A DNA stretch of 64,000 nucleotides from Blastobasis lacticolella (taxonomy: Eukaryota > Arthropoda > Insecta > Lepidoptera > Blastobasidae). The position numbers were made by a program, and so were the translations under genes. The stretch lies in assembly GCA_905147135.1 (NCBI GenBank), contig LR990056.1, positions 17,932,501-17,996,500 of the forward strand. The letters run 5' to 3'. Of the stretch, positions 45,801-55,229 are shown in pieces (position 1 is the stretch's first letter; every line of letters begins with the position of its first letter). The notes beneath the pieces are model-generated. The model was not told where the DNA came from, ran no database searches, and saw only the letters and a program-made list of their open reading frames with translations.

Positions 45801-48800
45801 TTTACAGATTAACCTCATGAAAGCACTCTTCTGATAATTTGTTTAATGGGGATAGATTTATTAAAATAAGTATTTACATGATAAAAATAAATTAAATAAT
45901 CATCATCACAGCCCATAACAGTCCACTGCAGGACTTAGGGCCTCTCCCACAAAAAGGGAGGTTATTGCCATAATCTCCACGCTTGGCAGGCGGGTTGGAG
46001 ATCGCAGTGTTATAATATAACAATGGAAAATGCTGCTGCCCATTTTCCAGTCTACGGAGGCGCTTAGATCTTTTGCCTCGAAACCATTAGTCGCCTTGTA
46101 CGACACCCACGAGTGTAAGGGGTTGGTGCTATTCTACTCTGCCGGACACCACACGGCCGAAATTAAATAATGCTAATACAAAATTATAAAATAATATTTA
46201 CAAATAAAAAACTTGCTCCAAGTCCCTTGTTGAAGGAATTGTTCCCAAAAAACTGGCCTCACTGCACCTTTGGCCAAGGTATTGGCCAGCCTCGGTCATG
46301 CGAAGCATTAACCAGGCGCTTAGACAACTCTTTGAAGAGAGTAAGAGCGCCTATTTATTTAATATCTACACTTTGTTTTGGTTATAAAATTTACCTTGAT
46401 GACGCTTGCTCCTTTTAAACACAGCTCTCCTTTTTTGCCAGCCGCTACTTCTTTGCCATCTTTGCCAATGAGCTAAAAATACACTAATAAATAATCAGGT
46501 AATAAAAAGAACATGAATCACAATCATCCAATCATTATTTCATTAGCAACTGAAATGCCTAAGATACATAATGGCCACTGAGGAGACCATGTCGTGCATA
46601 ATAATGCCTTTCCATCCTTAAACATTAACAGTTACTGTAGTTACCTTGTAAAAGAAAGTATTGAATGTCCTCCCAATGGAATTTTTTGGTGTTGTGCTAT
46701 CTGGGATAGCAGTGAAGCCCTGCGCCTCAGTCATCCCGTAAGAGTTGCAGAGCCACGCTGTCGGCGAGAGCTTTTCCTGAAATATGATGATTATCAATCC
46801 TGGTATGTTTAAAATAATGTTAGAAGGAATTTTACGAATTATGGAAGTCCACACGTAACAATTTTTTACGAATAACAATGCAGATCCCCTTTTCTATTTC
46901 TGCCGCCAAGCAACAATGCGGGCATTGTTATGTTCCGGTTTGAAAGATAAGGTAACCAGCGAAATTGCAGGCATGAGGCATATCATCTTGATCCTCACAG
47001 TGACAACGCACCTATGGTTCTGCATTTATGTTATCTGCAACAAAAATGTACGAATTGTAGATGTAATGGGCGACAGTTACCATTTATCATCAGGTAGGCG
47101 TTTGCTCGTTTGTCAGTGAGTAAAAAAAAAAAAAAGAAAGATGTGAATTTCTTACTTTACTGCGATATGAAATAAGTAATATTATCGACATAAGTATATA
47201 ATATAAATAAATAATCGTGGACAAATTCACACAGCGCCATCTAGCCCCAAAGTAAGCAAAGCTTGTGTTATGGGTGCTAGATAACTGACAAACTACTTAT
47301 AGACTTTTTTTTTTAAATACATACTTATAATACATAGAACACCTAGACCCGTAACAGAAATTGAAATTCATCATTTTAATTTCTGCCCGGCCGGGAATCG
47401 AACCCGGGACCTCTTCCGTGGCAGACCGGCATATTGACAACTGAACCACTGAAGTATTGATTAGGAGTTTTTAATAATCTATAGACTCTTGTCCCAGAAT
47501 ATTAATTCAATTTTATTTCAAACCATAGATCCATTAATCTGCCTTAATAATCCTGTATAGACTCACTCTGACTTGTTTCATAGCTTGAGGGTTGGGCGGT
47601 GCACCCGTTACCATTACAGTGCGCAGCGTGCGGAGTTGCTCGCGCTGCGCCGGCGCCGCCAGCGCGGTCACCGCCGCCGGCGAGAGTAGCGCCCATGACG
47701 GCTGCATTATATTGATTGCATTAAATTCGTCTTTTCCAACATCGGTAACAGTCACGGTCACGGTCATTTTCATGGTCATGGTCAAAGTCATGGTCGCCGG
47801 CGTTGATAGCGCGATATATGATTGCTGCATATATCGCGCTATAGCGTGATGCAACGTACACATTTAGGCGACTGAATATGTAATCATGACCCAATCTGGT
47901 CAGATTCCCCTGGTAGCAGGGTCACGGAGGTCAAAAGGTAGTCGCTCTACTGTAATGACCTGATCGTTGTATCCACGGTCATGGTCACGGTCATGTTTAT
48001 GTTCATGGTCATAGTCATGATTATGGTCACGTTATATAAGTAGCACTTGACACCATTCATACGAGTAATTCATGCTTTAGGATTCTTGTATTAAAATGGC
48101 GTAGGCTTGAGGGTCTATTTCCCATTAGATGGGAGCCTACTCATTTGGGAGAAAATTCTATTTGTGATAGAATTTGACCAGAAGACCAGAATTTGAAAAG
48201 AAGTATGACCGCTGACTATCCCATTGGTCTCATATATTGGACTATTTCACTGTACCTGGAACGTCTCACACAAATAAAGAATGTGTTCGACGTTTCTCTG
48301 CGAGGATGTCAGCATAGTGATATCGAAGATGGGGCAGGCAGTCAGCAGGTTGGTGTGTGTCATCCATTGCGCAGTGGATAGGAGGAGTGCGGTGTCGGTC
48401 GGCCTTGGGAACCGGTCATGGTACGACCTGCGCAAAGAAATCGCTTGTTTTTAGGTTTCTTCTTGCAACACATCTTCCTCTGAATAAGCTACTGGTCACA
48501 GTCGGAGCCACAGACAGCACTACGTGCAGGGGATATCTGATATCTGAATACGTTGCCTGGAAGTTGCGTTCCTCGATCATTGTTATTACGACGCCTTCAA
48601 GGCTAGAGTATTTAAAGGCTGTTCCTGAACAGGCATGCTCTATCTTCAGGCGCCACGTCATTTACCACATAGCTTGCTAGTATTAAAAAAAAAGGAAAGG
48701 AAGAGCTTCAATTTCAATTTTCCAATTTCATTTTATTCATCAACATAGTTAATATATACAGCTGTTATGAAATTATTGTAATTCCTCTATTTTGCACCGG

Positions 48801-51800
48801 TTGGCACATGAATATAGCAGTTAGGGTTTAATAAAATATAAATAATTACCAGAGCGAAGGCGCCTGCCCAAGCAGCCCCTGATGTGACAGAATGGCGGCC
48901 TTGGGCATCCCGGTGGAGCCGCTGGTCGGCAGTAGCACCGCCGGCGATGCGGGCGCGGCAGCAGACACCCTGGGAGACAGAGGTCTGAAGAAATTATGAA
49001 GATTTAAGTATCCTGCAGTAGTTAATCAGATAGTAGGACCCTGCCAAGCCAGAGGAGTCTGTCAGGCCTGGGTGAGTATGTTAAATGTAAGTACTATAAG
49101 TATTGTGATGTCAAAATAAATAATGTCTATGTCTGTGTCTATGTCTATGTCTATTTATTTCTGCCATTGGCCGTTGTTGTGTTCCGGTTTAAATGATAAG
49201 GTAGCCAGCGCAATTAACATAAAAAAATTGTGTTTTTCAGACCGTTACGACATTGAAATCTACTAGAAACGTACGTACACCTCTTAATTGGTCATGTGGT
49301 GACCGGCAGAGTAGAATCCAGCATCAACCCCATTAATTAACAGAAGCTATAAAAGGTAAGGTAAGTTTAAGAGAGGTAGGGCATAGCGGGGTATCCCGTT
49401 CGAATTGGAGCTGCCCGTCTGGGGAAGTACCACCACCTTACAGAAAACCGCAGCTAAACAATACTATTTTAAATAGTATTGTGTTTCTGCCGGTGAGTAA
49501 GGTCTCCAGTGCTCCATGGGGTGGGATTTGGGGAACAGTGGCTTTGGCAGTAGAGGGACATTTGCCGTCCGTGAACCAGACGAACATTTTCTCTTAAATT
49601 CGCTTTATACTGGTGGTTTTCAAGTAAAATAGCCATTTTAGTGCTTCGGAAGTTCCATTTCAAGCCAATAGGCATATGCTAGGCCCCACCACTGCCAAAG
49701 CAACCGTTCCCCTGGAGCACTCTTACTTGACTTACTCGAATTCGTCACTGCCTTTAGCCTGATCAGCAGCCAGAGCTACGAACTCCTCGTCAGTGATGAC
49801 CAACACATCCCTACCCATATCCAAGACAGCCTCCATGACGTCATCGCTCCGACACCCGTCGCATACTACTAAGGCGGGCTCGACCAGTGGCAAGAAGTAG
49901 GTCAGCTCATCTGGTGGAGAATTATCACTACATATTATAAAAGTTTACGCCACGTCTCTCTGTCTGAACGGATTTTCATGAGGTTTTTACCAGTAGACAG
50001 AGTGATTCATGAGAAAGGTTTATGCAGGGGCGTAGCTACTGCCGTATCAGCTGTGTAACTCCTTTGTACTAAAATACTTAGGTACTGTAAAAATTTTCGA
50101 CTGTCCTTGTAATTACAATAAAAATTTATAAACAAATAAATAACTCATATCAACTCGTTATCATTGTCTACTCTTTTTGTCTAAAGTTTTTTTTTTATTA
50201 CTTTACTAGCCAGGCATTTGACCGCCACCTCACCTGGTGGTAAGTGATGATGCGGTCGATGATGGAGCATGCCTGTCTTGGAACAGATAAGGATGTCTGT
50301 GCCAATATTAATATTATAAACAATCGAGCGATTTACTATAATAGACACAAGCAAAGTTTAAACACAAACAAACACGTCTCAGTAATAACATAGTGATAAC
50401 TTTAATTCAAGTCGACCATTATTGACCATTAAAATATGATATCGTAAATAACAATTGGGTCATTAGCGACCCAGTCCAGTGGCATCGTGCTTGCGAGACA
50501 GATAACAAAAAATAATTGACTGTGAGGGTACCGTAGGTTATCGTACGTCATCGAGTACAAGGAAAAGACCCACAGGAGACCAGCGCTGTGTGACCCTTGA
50601 GGGCACAAACTAAGTGGGACCCTCTTGTACTGGCCGCCGCGACATTACTTATTTACGTAGGACAAAGTATTTTTTGGGTTTACTTCTTTTTTGTATTATT
50701 GTTTTTAAATTTGTTTATTTTTTGTCATGACGTGGTGTCTTGTGGCAATAACAGTCTTTATTCTTGTTCTTAAATCTTAAAAAACTCGTTTTGCATAGCG
50801 ATAGTGGATGTTTAGGAGACATACAAAACGTTGGTCTGTCCGTGCACAAGCTGGCACGAAAAACTGTTTTTTGCGACCCAAACTTTCGACTTTTCGTAGC
50901 GATAATGGGTACTTCCTGATCCTCTTGTGCGGGTTATCGAAATAAAAAATACCTCTGTCTGTACGGTCATAAATCCGCTCGGCAGTTTCGCTAGTTAACT
51001 ACATTAAAGTCACCAAAAAAATGTGTCTGACCAGCGAAACTGTCAAGAGCCTGTAAGGTAGACCGTTTTTTTACTGTACTGACGTACCAGGTATTCATAT
51101 CAAAGAAGGAATGAGAGAAGTATGATCGTTTTCTTGATTGTAGATTAAAGACTTTGGTTGTTGACACTAGAGTCAACACGGAGTAAATGGCAATACGGAC
51201 CATTCTCTCGTGATATCACGAAGCGTTTATAAACTATTTCCACGCGGACGAATTCGACGAAACCTAAAAGCCTTTTCAGCTGTAGATTCTCCCAAGCAGA
51301 GTTTAGCTGGAAGGCTCTCCTGGGAGAGTTTAGTTTTTTTTTTCTTTTTTATACCACTAAGGTGGCAAACAAGTTTGCGGCCTGCCTGATGGTAAGCAGT
51401 CACCGCAGCCTATGGACGTTTGCAATACCTAGGTTTCTTACGATTCCAACATAACCAACCGGCCGGCCGCGCTTGTACACATGAGTGTAAAAACGACGAA
51501 GCCGCGACCGAAAGCTAGTGGGAGATGAAATAATACTCACGTTTCGTGGAATTGGGGTCCAACAGAAAAAGTACGACCCCAGCAAACAAAGCTCCGTAGT
51601 AAATAGCAAACAAATTTTCAGTATTACTCAACACCAGCATAATAGTCTGCCCTCTCAAGTCTTTCCTTAGAAATGAATGAGAAATGGGAATTGCTAACTT
51701 CAAAATATCTGCATTGGTAAATTTTACACCGGTCACTCCATTTATCTGACAAAAAAATATTGAGATTAATACAGTAACGAGCAAAATAACTAGTCACATA

Positions 51801-52433
51801 GACTACGATATTTCTTTAATAACTTATGATAGAACTACGATGTCAAAGAAATATTAAAGTGCACATTCTAATGCGGTTTTCAATGCGGTGGTGTTGTTGA
51901 ATGACTATTTTCTGAGTTTTGTACATTAGTTAAATTCTAACCGATACTCTTACGGTGAGGGAAAACATCGTGTTGAAACCTGCAAATTCAGGGAACTGAA
52001 TTTGTAACCATGATCCAATCTGGTTAGGTTCCCCTTGTAGCTGGGTCACGGAGGTCAGATGGTAGCCGCTTCACTGTAATTACCTGATCGCCAAATTCTG
52101 GATCATGGTCAAGGCGAACTCCGGGCCCTCGTGCTCGTGAGGACAACCGGAAAATTAACGTCAAGATGATCATTTTTTTAAGTGATTCATGAGCGAGAAA
52201 AAAAAGGGTAGGACCATACATGAAGAACTTTTCTTCATTATGATAGACATTGCTTACCATACAAAGAGAATCCAATCTAATGCTCATTCCATGGTATATG
52301 ACTTCTGCCAAATTCACATCCGTCCGGTTTCTCTTCCCGCGTTTTTCACTGTCCTTTTCTATGATGGCGTCCAACATTTTGTCCACATACAGCTGGCCTG
52401 CATTTGGTCTCCCTCTAACCACTGCGTGAGACA
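36675..52433 (-). CDS. AMP-dependent synthetase/ligase (4CL / luciferin-4-monooxygenase-like), 11 exons
   Basis: Eleven minus-strand segments with GT..AG borders join in a consistent phase to 545 codons plus stop, the usual length for this family (about 540-550): 52258-52433, 51541-51745, 49736-49910, 48850-48984, 48256-48427, 47567-47701, 46645-46776, 46395-46472, 45265-45411, 37791-37932, 36675-36814. Numbering from the first (split) codon, visible motifs are TSGSTGMPK at 206-214 (phosphate loop, A3), YGMTE at 346-350 (A5), GWLRTGD at 420-426 (A7), the hinge E440-R-L-K (A8) and SGK with catalytic-type Lys525 (A10). Family members activate a carboxylic acid as acyl-AMP and usually transfer it to CoA; the substrate cannot be read from sequence. 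In A8 the usual Lys-Gly pair is Leu449-Asn450. The C-terminus (GQCY) is not a canonical peroxisomal SKL. The first codon is split (xTG), so a short upstream exon is missing. Probably a functional host gene; a firefly-type luciferase is unlikely. Confidence 0.88.
36877..37134 (+). mobile_element. 259-bp SINE-like element, copy 2
   Basis: Same family as 16507-16765, nearly identical along its length, with a perfect 9-bp target duplication ATTAATTTC at 36868-36876 and 37135-37143. It lies in the last intron of the ligase gene, opposite to the gene. Confidence 0.88.
37345..37605 (-). mobile_element. LINE 3'-end fragment (EYNMEFFKKGVKRF type)
   Basis: Exact-style inverse of 57560-57830: CCGTAAGCTTGTTTGCCACC at its 3' end, GAGTACAACATGGAGTTC and the CACAATAAGGTTGTGGAATG start. 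It lies in the last intron of the ligase gene. Confidence 0.8.
37791..37932 (-). CDS. Ligase gene exon (ISPEELERLISS ... DIHRAL)
   Basis: Acceptor TTACTCTTAG and donor G|GTAGGT, ending in phase 1 so that G|AG gives Glu500. It encodes the C-terminal lid domain (SPEELERLISSVSGVEDCVV). It is separated from the previous exon by a 7.3-kb intron, most of which is the LTR element. Confidence 0.85.
38500..38645 (+). mobile_element. RTE-type LINE 3' end
   Basis: GACGACTTGGTAAATACTGC, AGGTACCAGCTGGATGCGGA and GGGGGAGGCCTATGCCCAGC then TGTTATGATGA. Confidence 0.8.
38800..38995 (+). mobile_element. tRNA-headed SINE, left half split by LTR element
   Basis: Degraded head (CCGACTCGTAAGCGACCGGT) and body to AACAATGATC, where the LTR element is inserted. 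The right half continues at 45060-45180. Confidence 0.85.
38996..39278 (+). repeat. Left LTR
   Basis: It is 283 bp, TGTAAGG ... TACTACA. It contains a TATA-like TTATAAGAG near 39170 and GGAATAAATC near 39237, a candidate poly(A) signal. It differs from the right LTR only near 39040 (GATTAATT versus GAATAATT). Confidence 0.9.
39279..39290 (+). other. Candidate primer-binding site
   Basis: TATCAGAAGTGG directly follows the left LTR. The related ATCAGAAGTGGG follows a possible LTR at the right edge of the window (63665 region). The donor tRNA was not identified; the sequence does not start with the usual TGG. Confidence 0.45.
39676..40255 (+). pseudogene. Decayed RS-rich Gag-like segment
   Basis: Read on the plus strand, one frame gives an Arg/Ser-rich stretch (DDSYRRRLKTPDQRS, RRSHSRERCGH, SRSPSRR), then a charged helical part (ELELDQE, FRALKEEVCRERSRM). 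It is broken by several stops and continues in another frame as an intact end (SPSYSTQDVINILKSNL ... NILNHKKM-stop). RS-rich N-termini followed by this kind of STQDVINI/NIL segment occur in lepidopteran gypsy-type Gag proteins, as far as I recall the family. The capsid core that should follow is absent. A captured host SR-protein fragment is the alternative. The Ala-rich antisense frame here is a shadow of its GC-rich composition. Confidence 0.5.
40256..43621 (+). other. Noncoding interior of the LTR element
   Basis: AT-rich sequence with no reading frame I recognise and no pol motifs on either strand. The longest frames (about 100 codons near 42063-42377) have no family resemblance. Confidence 0.6.
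43622..43923 (+). repeat. Diverged tandem duplication, unit about 150 bp
   Basis: Copy 1 at about 43622-43775 and copy 2 at about 43779-43923 share AATAGAAACTTTGATTCG, ATTGTATACATG, AATAAGATAGTAATTA and CTGAAATTATAATA in the same order. It directly precedes the hairpin array. Confidence 0.75.
43982..44357 (+). other. Array of seven hairpins with invariant loop and covarying stems
   Basis: Each hairpin has the loop GAATGGATGGGT (12 nt). Stems: TCAGCTA/TAGCTGA (43982-44007), ACGTAA/TTACGT (44039-44062), CTGCTA/TAGCAG (44092-44115), TTGGCTA/TAGCCAA (44152-44177), CTGCTA/TAGCAG (44213-44236), TTGGCTA/TAGCCAA (44273-44298), CTGCTA/TAGCAG (44334-44357). Starts are 52-61 nt apart. The last five form a 121-bp tandem unit alternating two stem types. 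Counting outward from the loop, pair 5 occurs as T-A, G-C, A-T and C-G while pairing is kept. Degenerate relatives flank the array near 43924-43941 and 44414-44430. No coding potential is evident. Function is unknown; an RNA structure in the element transcript is the simplest reading. Confidence 0.85.
44777..45059 (+). repeat. Right LTR
   Basis: 283 bp, the same length and ends as the left LTR with a single mismatch. It is followed directly by GATC and the remainder of the interrupted SINE. Confidence 0.9.
45060..45182 (+). mobile_element. tRNA-headed SINE, right half split by LTR element
   Basis: Starts with the duplicated GATC, then TAATCTGGTCAGGTGG and the family 3' end (TGGATCATGGTCAAGGC, ACATTAACGACAAGATGATT). 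Confidence 0.85.
45265..45411 (-). CDS. Ligase gene exon carrying GWLRTGD and the hinge
   Basis: Forty-nine codons, phase 0, acceptor GGAACAG and donor CAA|GTGAGT. It contains GWLRTGD (A7, ribose-binding Asp426) and the A8 hinge VERLKFSFKYLNFQ. The canonical hinge reads DRLKxxIKYKGxQ; here Lys-Gly is replaced by Leu-Asn. It lies 205 bp from the right LTR of the 38996-45059 insertion. Confidence 0.92.
45901..46159 (-). mobile_element. 259-bp SINE-like element, copy 3
   Basis: Inverted copy with a (GAT)n tail. A perfect 12-bp duplication AAATTAAATAAT lies at 45889-45900 and 46160-46171. It lies in a ligase-gene intron in the gene's orientation. Confidence 0.88.
46395..46472 (-). CDS. Ligase gene exon (LIGKDGKEV ... 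GASVIK)
   Basis: Twenty-six codons, phase 0, acceptor GTATTTTTAG and donor AAG|GTAAAT. It encodes the GKKGELCLKG strand that precedes the GWxxTGD motif. Confidence 0.9.
46645..46776 (-). CDS. Ligase gene exon carrying the YGMTE motif
   Basis: Forty-four codons, phase 0 at both ends, acceptor CATATTTCAG and donor AAG|GTAACT. It encodes EKLSPTAWLCNSYGMTEAQG (A5, adenine and substrate pocket) and the start of the next beta strand (SIGRTFNTFFYK). Confidence 0.92.
46896..47115 (+). repeat. Dispersed LINE-like 3' repeat
   Basis: TTCTGCCGCCAAGCAACAAT, TGTTCCGGTTTGAAAG, GGCATGAGGCATATCATC and CGTTTGCTCGTTTGTCAG, followed by a poly(A) run at 47126. Confidence 0.7.
47205..47457 (-). mobile_element. 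tRNA-Gly(GCC)-derived SINE, full length
   Basis: The reverse strand runs from CAGTGGTTCAGTTGTCAATA and GGTCTGCCACGG through GGGTTCGATTCCCGGCCGGG, the AATTTCTGTTACGGG body and ATAACACAAGCTTTGC, to GATGGCGCTGTGTGAATTTG and an AT-rich tail. Confidence 0.87.
47567..47701 (-). CDS. Ligase gene exon (PSWALLSPAAV ... NPQAMKQVR)
   Basis: Forty-five codons in phase 0. Acceptor ATGCAG has a weak pyrimidine tract; donor AGA|GTGAGT. It encodes PSWALLSP and LRTVMVTGAPPN, matching the region leading to the A5 motif. The open frame runs on upstream through a (GGTCAT)n repeat, but the family alignment supports starting at Pro289. Confidence 0.85.
47742..47795 (+). repeat. (GGTCAT)n hexamer microsatellite, block 1
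   Basis: Variants of CACGGTCATGGTCA in about eight units, just upstream of a ligase exon. Confidence 0.85.
47855..47975 (+). mobile_element. tRNA-headed SINE fragment
   Basis: ACATTTAGGCGACTGAATAT through ACCTGATCGTTGTATCCACGG. It runs into the second hexamer block at the place where other copies read ATCATGGTCAAGG. Confidence 0.75.
47972..48032 (+). repeat. (GGTCAT)n hexamer microsatellite, block 2
   Basis: GGTCATGGTCACGGTCATGT and variants, contiguous with the SINE fragment. Confidence 0.85.
48256..48427 (-). CDS. Ligase gene exon (WSYHDRFP ... LYLCETFQ)
   Basis: Acceptor TTTGCGCAG, donor CAG|GTACAG. It encodes DTALLLSTAQWMTHTNLL and CPIFDITMLTSSQRNVEHIL, the segment after the A3 loop. 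It joins in phase 2 upstream and phase 0 downstream. Confidence 0.87.
48850..48984 (-). CDS. Ligase gene exon carrying the TSGSTGMPK phosphate loop
   Basis: Acceptor TTTCTTCAG, donor G|GTAATT. It encodes PLSPRVSAAA then LLPTSGSTGMPKAAILSH. This is the A3 motif that grips the ATP phosphates and is diagnostic of the superfamily. GC-rich relative to the surrounding intron. Phase 2 at both ends. Confidence 0.92.
49122..49156 (+). repeat. (ATGTCT)n microsatellite
   Basis: Five to six ATGTCT/GTGTCT units. Confidence 0.9.
49160..49330 (+). repeat. Repeat fragments (CCGGTTTAAATGATAAGG; GGTGACCGGCAGAGTAGAAT)
   Basis: The left part resembles the TTGTGCTCCGGTTTGA repeat; the right part resembles the head of the 259-bp SINE-like family. 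Confidence 0.5.
49736..49910 (-). CDS. Ligase gene exon (HELTYFLP ... KGSDEFE)
   Basis: Acceptor TTCTCCACCAG and donor GTAAGT. The phase joins the previous exon (1) and the next (2). It encodes the segment before the phosphate-binding loop, including LVEPALVVCDGC and VLVITDEEF. Confidence 0.85.
50205..50290 (-). mobile_element. LINE 3'-end fragment
   Basis: CAGGCATTTGACCGCCACCT, CACCTGGTGGTAAGTGATGA and GGAGCATGCCTGTCTTGGAA match the inverse of 840-960. Confidence 0.65.
51335..51435 (-). mobile_element. LINE 3'-end fragment (FFKKGVKRF type), short
   Basis: TATACCACTAAGGTGGCAAA, GCCTGATGGTAAGCAGTCAC and GCCTATGGACGTTTGCAATA, immediately downstream of a ligase exon in its intron. Confidence 0.8.
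51541..51745 (-). CDS. Ligase gene exon (N-domain, INGVTG ... DPNSTK)
   Basis: Acceptor TTTTTTTGTCAG and donor GTGAGT. It encodes INGVTGVKFT, then a hydrophobic AIYYGALFAGVV stretch and DPNSTK. These align in order with the substrate-domain start of adenylate-forming enzymes. It ends in phase 1 (C|AT gives His128). Confidence 0.85.
51888..52175 (+). mobile_element. tRNA-headed SINE, body
   Basis: From TGACTATTTTCTGAG to AACGTCAAGATGAT. It sits within 100 bp of a ligase exon, antisense to the gene. Confidence 0.85.
52258..52433 (-). CDS. Ligase gene, most upstream exon found
   Basis: A pyrimidine-rich tract ending CACCAG precedes the exon and GTAAGC follows it. It encodes the N-terminal stretch (GRPNAGQLYVDKMLDA ... 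AEVIYHGMSIRLDSLCM), which runs directly into INGVTG of the next exon in phase 0, as in the family. It begins with TG of a split codon, so the initiator is either completed by an upstream exon ending in A or lies further upstream. No convincing first exon was found between here and the window end. Confidence 0.75.
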
Positions 52434-53578
52434 CTGGTGGGAGTGAAAAAGTGGCAGTTAGTGTGAGTAAGTGTCAAAGAAACTAATTAAATAAGAAAGA
52501 AAATATTAAGAAATAATTATATAATAGGTGCCAAACATATTGGCATTAAAGGTTGACCTCGTCTGAACTAGTTTGTATGTGGTCAGAGCGATTGTTGAAT
52601 TACTACAAAGGGTCATATTTGTGAAAAATGTATGTCCATAGTCTCTGCCTACCCCACCTGTGGGACACAGGCGTGAGCTTTATCTATGAATGAATGTATG
52701 TAGTAGGTACTTAGTCATAAAATAACCGAGTTAGACTGTTTCTGCGTAACTTCGATTCTAATGACTAGTAATAGCAGATTGAGGAATAGCACTCTTAATC
52801 GAATTGACTAATATAATGAAAATTATATGAAAAATATATCTTTCGCATCGCGGGGAACTATTTCCGGGGAAAAAGAAGGAAGTACATAACTTAAAACACC
52901 GAATGCTACAACGCCATTTTTCTCGGAAACAAAAAAAAATTAAAGTCACAAAAATATTATTTTTAGAAGCAAATACTTTTCTCAAACTAATTTTCCATCG
53001 ATCTAAACAAATCACTATTCACACCGAAAGATGAACTCGTCAATCCGCCAAAACAAAGGAACAGATCTGAATTCACACCGTTTACTAGTTTTGCTTCAGT
53101 TCTGTAAGCAAATAACCACCTAAAACGATCTACAAAACACCAATAATTTCATTATTAAGTAAGGAACTTCTCAATTCGTCGTAATCTTAAATAATTTTTC
53201 CATTTTTACATTTCCATGAATTTACATCTATGGAATATTACTTTGAGATAAATCACATAGAAATGCATTTACATACTTGTTGCACCAAAATGGATCCGAG
53301 CTGGAGGAAATCTCAGCTACACTGTTCTAACCGACAGAGTATACACAACATGACTGCTCCGATGCATTGCTCTGGGCGCATCGGGTTACTGAACGGTAAT
53401 ATCTGTTTATTCTGCGACAATTGGTCTAGTGTAGATAACTGCTCAAGCATTAAATATCTGTAGCAGTCACAATGAATCTCAATTTTCCTTTATTGGTTGT
53501 GATAATGTGTCAAACGGAAATAGATAATTCTAATCTTATATCCGGCCCGGAGTCCAAGGGTTATTTATCAAATCAGTA
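52434..53578. other. Region upstream of the ligase gene; first exon not found
   Basis: AT-rich. It must hold or lead to the missing 5' exon and promoter, but no convincing TATA/initiator or split-ATG exon could be chosen. Confidence 0.35.
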
Positions 53579-53640
53579 GGGTAATTACGTAAAATTGTTG
53601 TTAACAATTCTCTGATTTCAATTATTGAAATTGTTACTAT
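53579..53640 (+). mobile_element. Truncated copy of the TA-flanked MITE
   Basis: GTAATTACGTAAAATTGTTG, TTAACAATTCTCTGATTTCA and ATTGAAATTGTTA match one side of 34124-34329. Confidence 0.7.
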
Positions 53641-53689
53641 TGCGATTACGTATGATAGATTTAATAGTTTCAATTTATTTTCTTGTAAC

Positions 53690-53900
53690 AATAAGAAAAT
53701 CTTATTTGGTGATTCGGATGTGGAATGAGCTCCAAGCCACAGTGTTTCCTTTGAACTATGACTTGGGATCGTTCAAGAGATATATTAGAGGTCTCTTTAG
53801 AAGCATATTGGTGACCCCCTGGTGTGGCTGGTGCCCACAGGCGGCGGTAACCACTTTCCATCAGATAGCCCGCTTACTTGTTTGTCTGTCGTATAACTTA
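53690..53900 (+). mobile_element. LINE 3'-end fragment (GSFKRYIRG type)
   Basis: Frame reads IRMWNELQATVFPLNYDLGS, FKRYIRGLFRS; the end GCCCGCTTACTTGTTTGTCT is shared with 58920-59135. Confidence 0.8.
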
Positions 53901-54494
53901 ATAATCACGCTCACAAAATGCTAATGTTTCCTGTCAAAACCGATGGCTACATTTTTAACAGTTGCAGCAATGCAGCCGCTGCTAATAATATCGTCATTAC
54001 TCAAAGAGAAGATCAGTATCCTTGACCAGTACATGCTTTCCTCGCAAGTCCAGACGCGATTACAGTTTATTACACATTTTTTATCACATTTCTCGTATTA
54101 TAATTCATAATCACGCAGTATAAACATCGTTAAGATAACGCCACTACAATAATTGTATTTGTTGTAATCTTAACAATATAGGAATTCTTTATATGACTTT
54201 TGTAATCTTTTGAAGCTGCCTGTCTAGGTACCTCATCATCATCTGAAACCGGTACGTACCGACTGTATCCTGTATTTATGCAATAAAATGTTCGTACATT
54301 ATGGCTTTATAGTGCTCCATAACACAATATACTTCGCCCTTTTATTGTTTTTTGGAGAAGACCTAATGCAGAAGTCGAATTGTACGAAATGTTGAAATTT
54401 TTCTTACATTCAAACTATGTATCAAATGGTAGGATTCTGTCAAGTGTGAGGAGACCGCCTGGGTGAGTACCACCGCCGTATCTATTTCTCCCGC

Positions 54495-54685
54495 TTACCA
54501 ACAATACTTGCATTGTTGTGCTCCGGTTTGAAGAATAAGGTGGCCAGCGATATTACAGGCATGAGGCATTTTATCCAAGTTCTCACAGTGACACCACAGT
54601 ACCTTTGTTGCCTGCAGCCTAAATGTATGGATTATAGATGTTATGGGTGTTGCCGTCAGGTGGGCTGTCTGTTCGTTTGACACAA
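54495..54685 (+). repeat. Dispersed LINE-like 3' repeat
   Basis: TTGCATTGTTGTGCTCCGGT, TAAGGTGGCCAGCGATATTA, GGCATGAGGCATTTTATCC and GTTTGACACAAAGAAAAAAA. Confidence 0.7.
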
Positions 54686-55229
54686 AGAAAAAAAAAGTGT
54701 AATACGCTCTTTCGTAACCTCCAACGAAACCGGGGTGTTATAAATATGACGTATGTATCATGTGTGTATGTCCATGAAGTTAATCCCATGCGGATTATGT
54801 ATAAAAGCCAATTTATTTGGAGAAGAAGAATTTCTGTGTAATTTTAAAGCCTTCTCTATCTTTGTCGGGTTATTTTATAACAGTTTGTAGCTTAGGTTAG
54901 CTAAGAATAAATTATGATGGTCTTTGCCAGAGATGTTTTAACCCCCTTAGACCAACCGGTGGGTCCAGGTTCAAAAATAGTAGTAAAATAGTAAGAATAG
55001 AACTTTACCATAGTTTTAATTTTAATTCTCAGAGCTATATTATGATTCAGTCAGACACCTGAAACTTCGTATCCATCCAACCCTTGTCTAGTATTAATCT
55101 AGACGAAATCTCGATTTATTATATTATCTTTGATTTTTAATTTACAGCAATATGGTTTTGAGAGATTATTACATTTTTCTCCTAAAGCGCTTACTGTAGG
55201 TAAAATTATTAAGTTCAGTTCTTCATAAT

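Noticed and set aside
52024..52257. Extension of the ligase exon frame past 52258
   Set aside because: The frame runs through a good donor (ATG|GTAAGC) into intron and SINE sequence; the family alignment continues in the exon at 51745.
36675..52433. Calling the gene a true luciferase
   Set aside because: Insects carry many luciferase-like acyl-CoA ligases without light emission, and the hinge lysine linked to the luciferase second half-reaction is absent.
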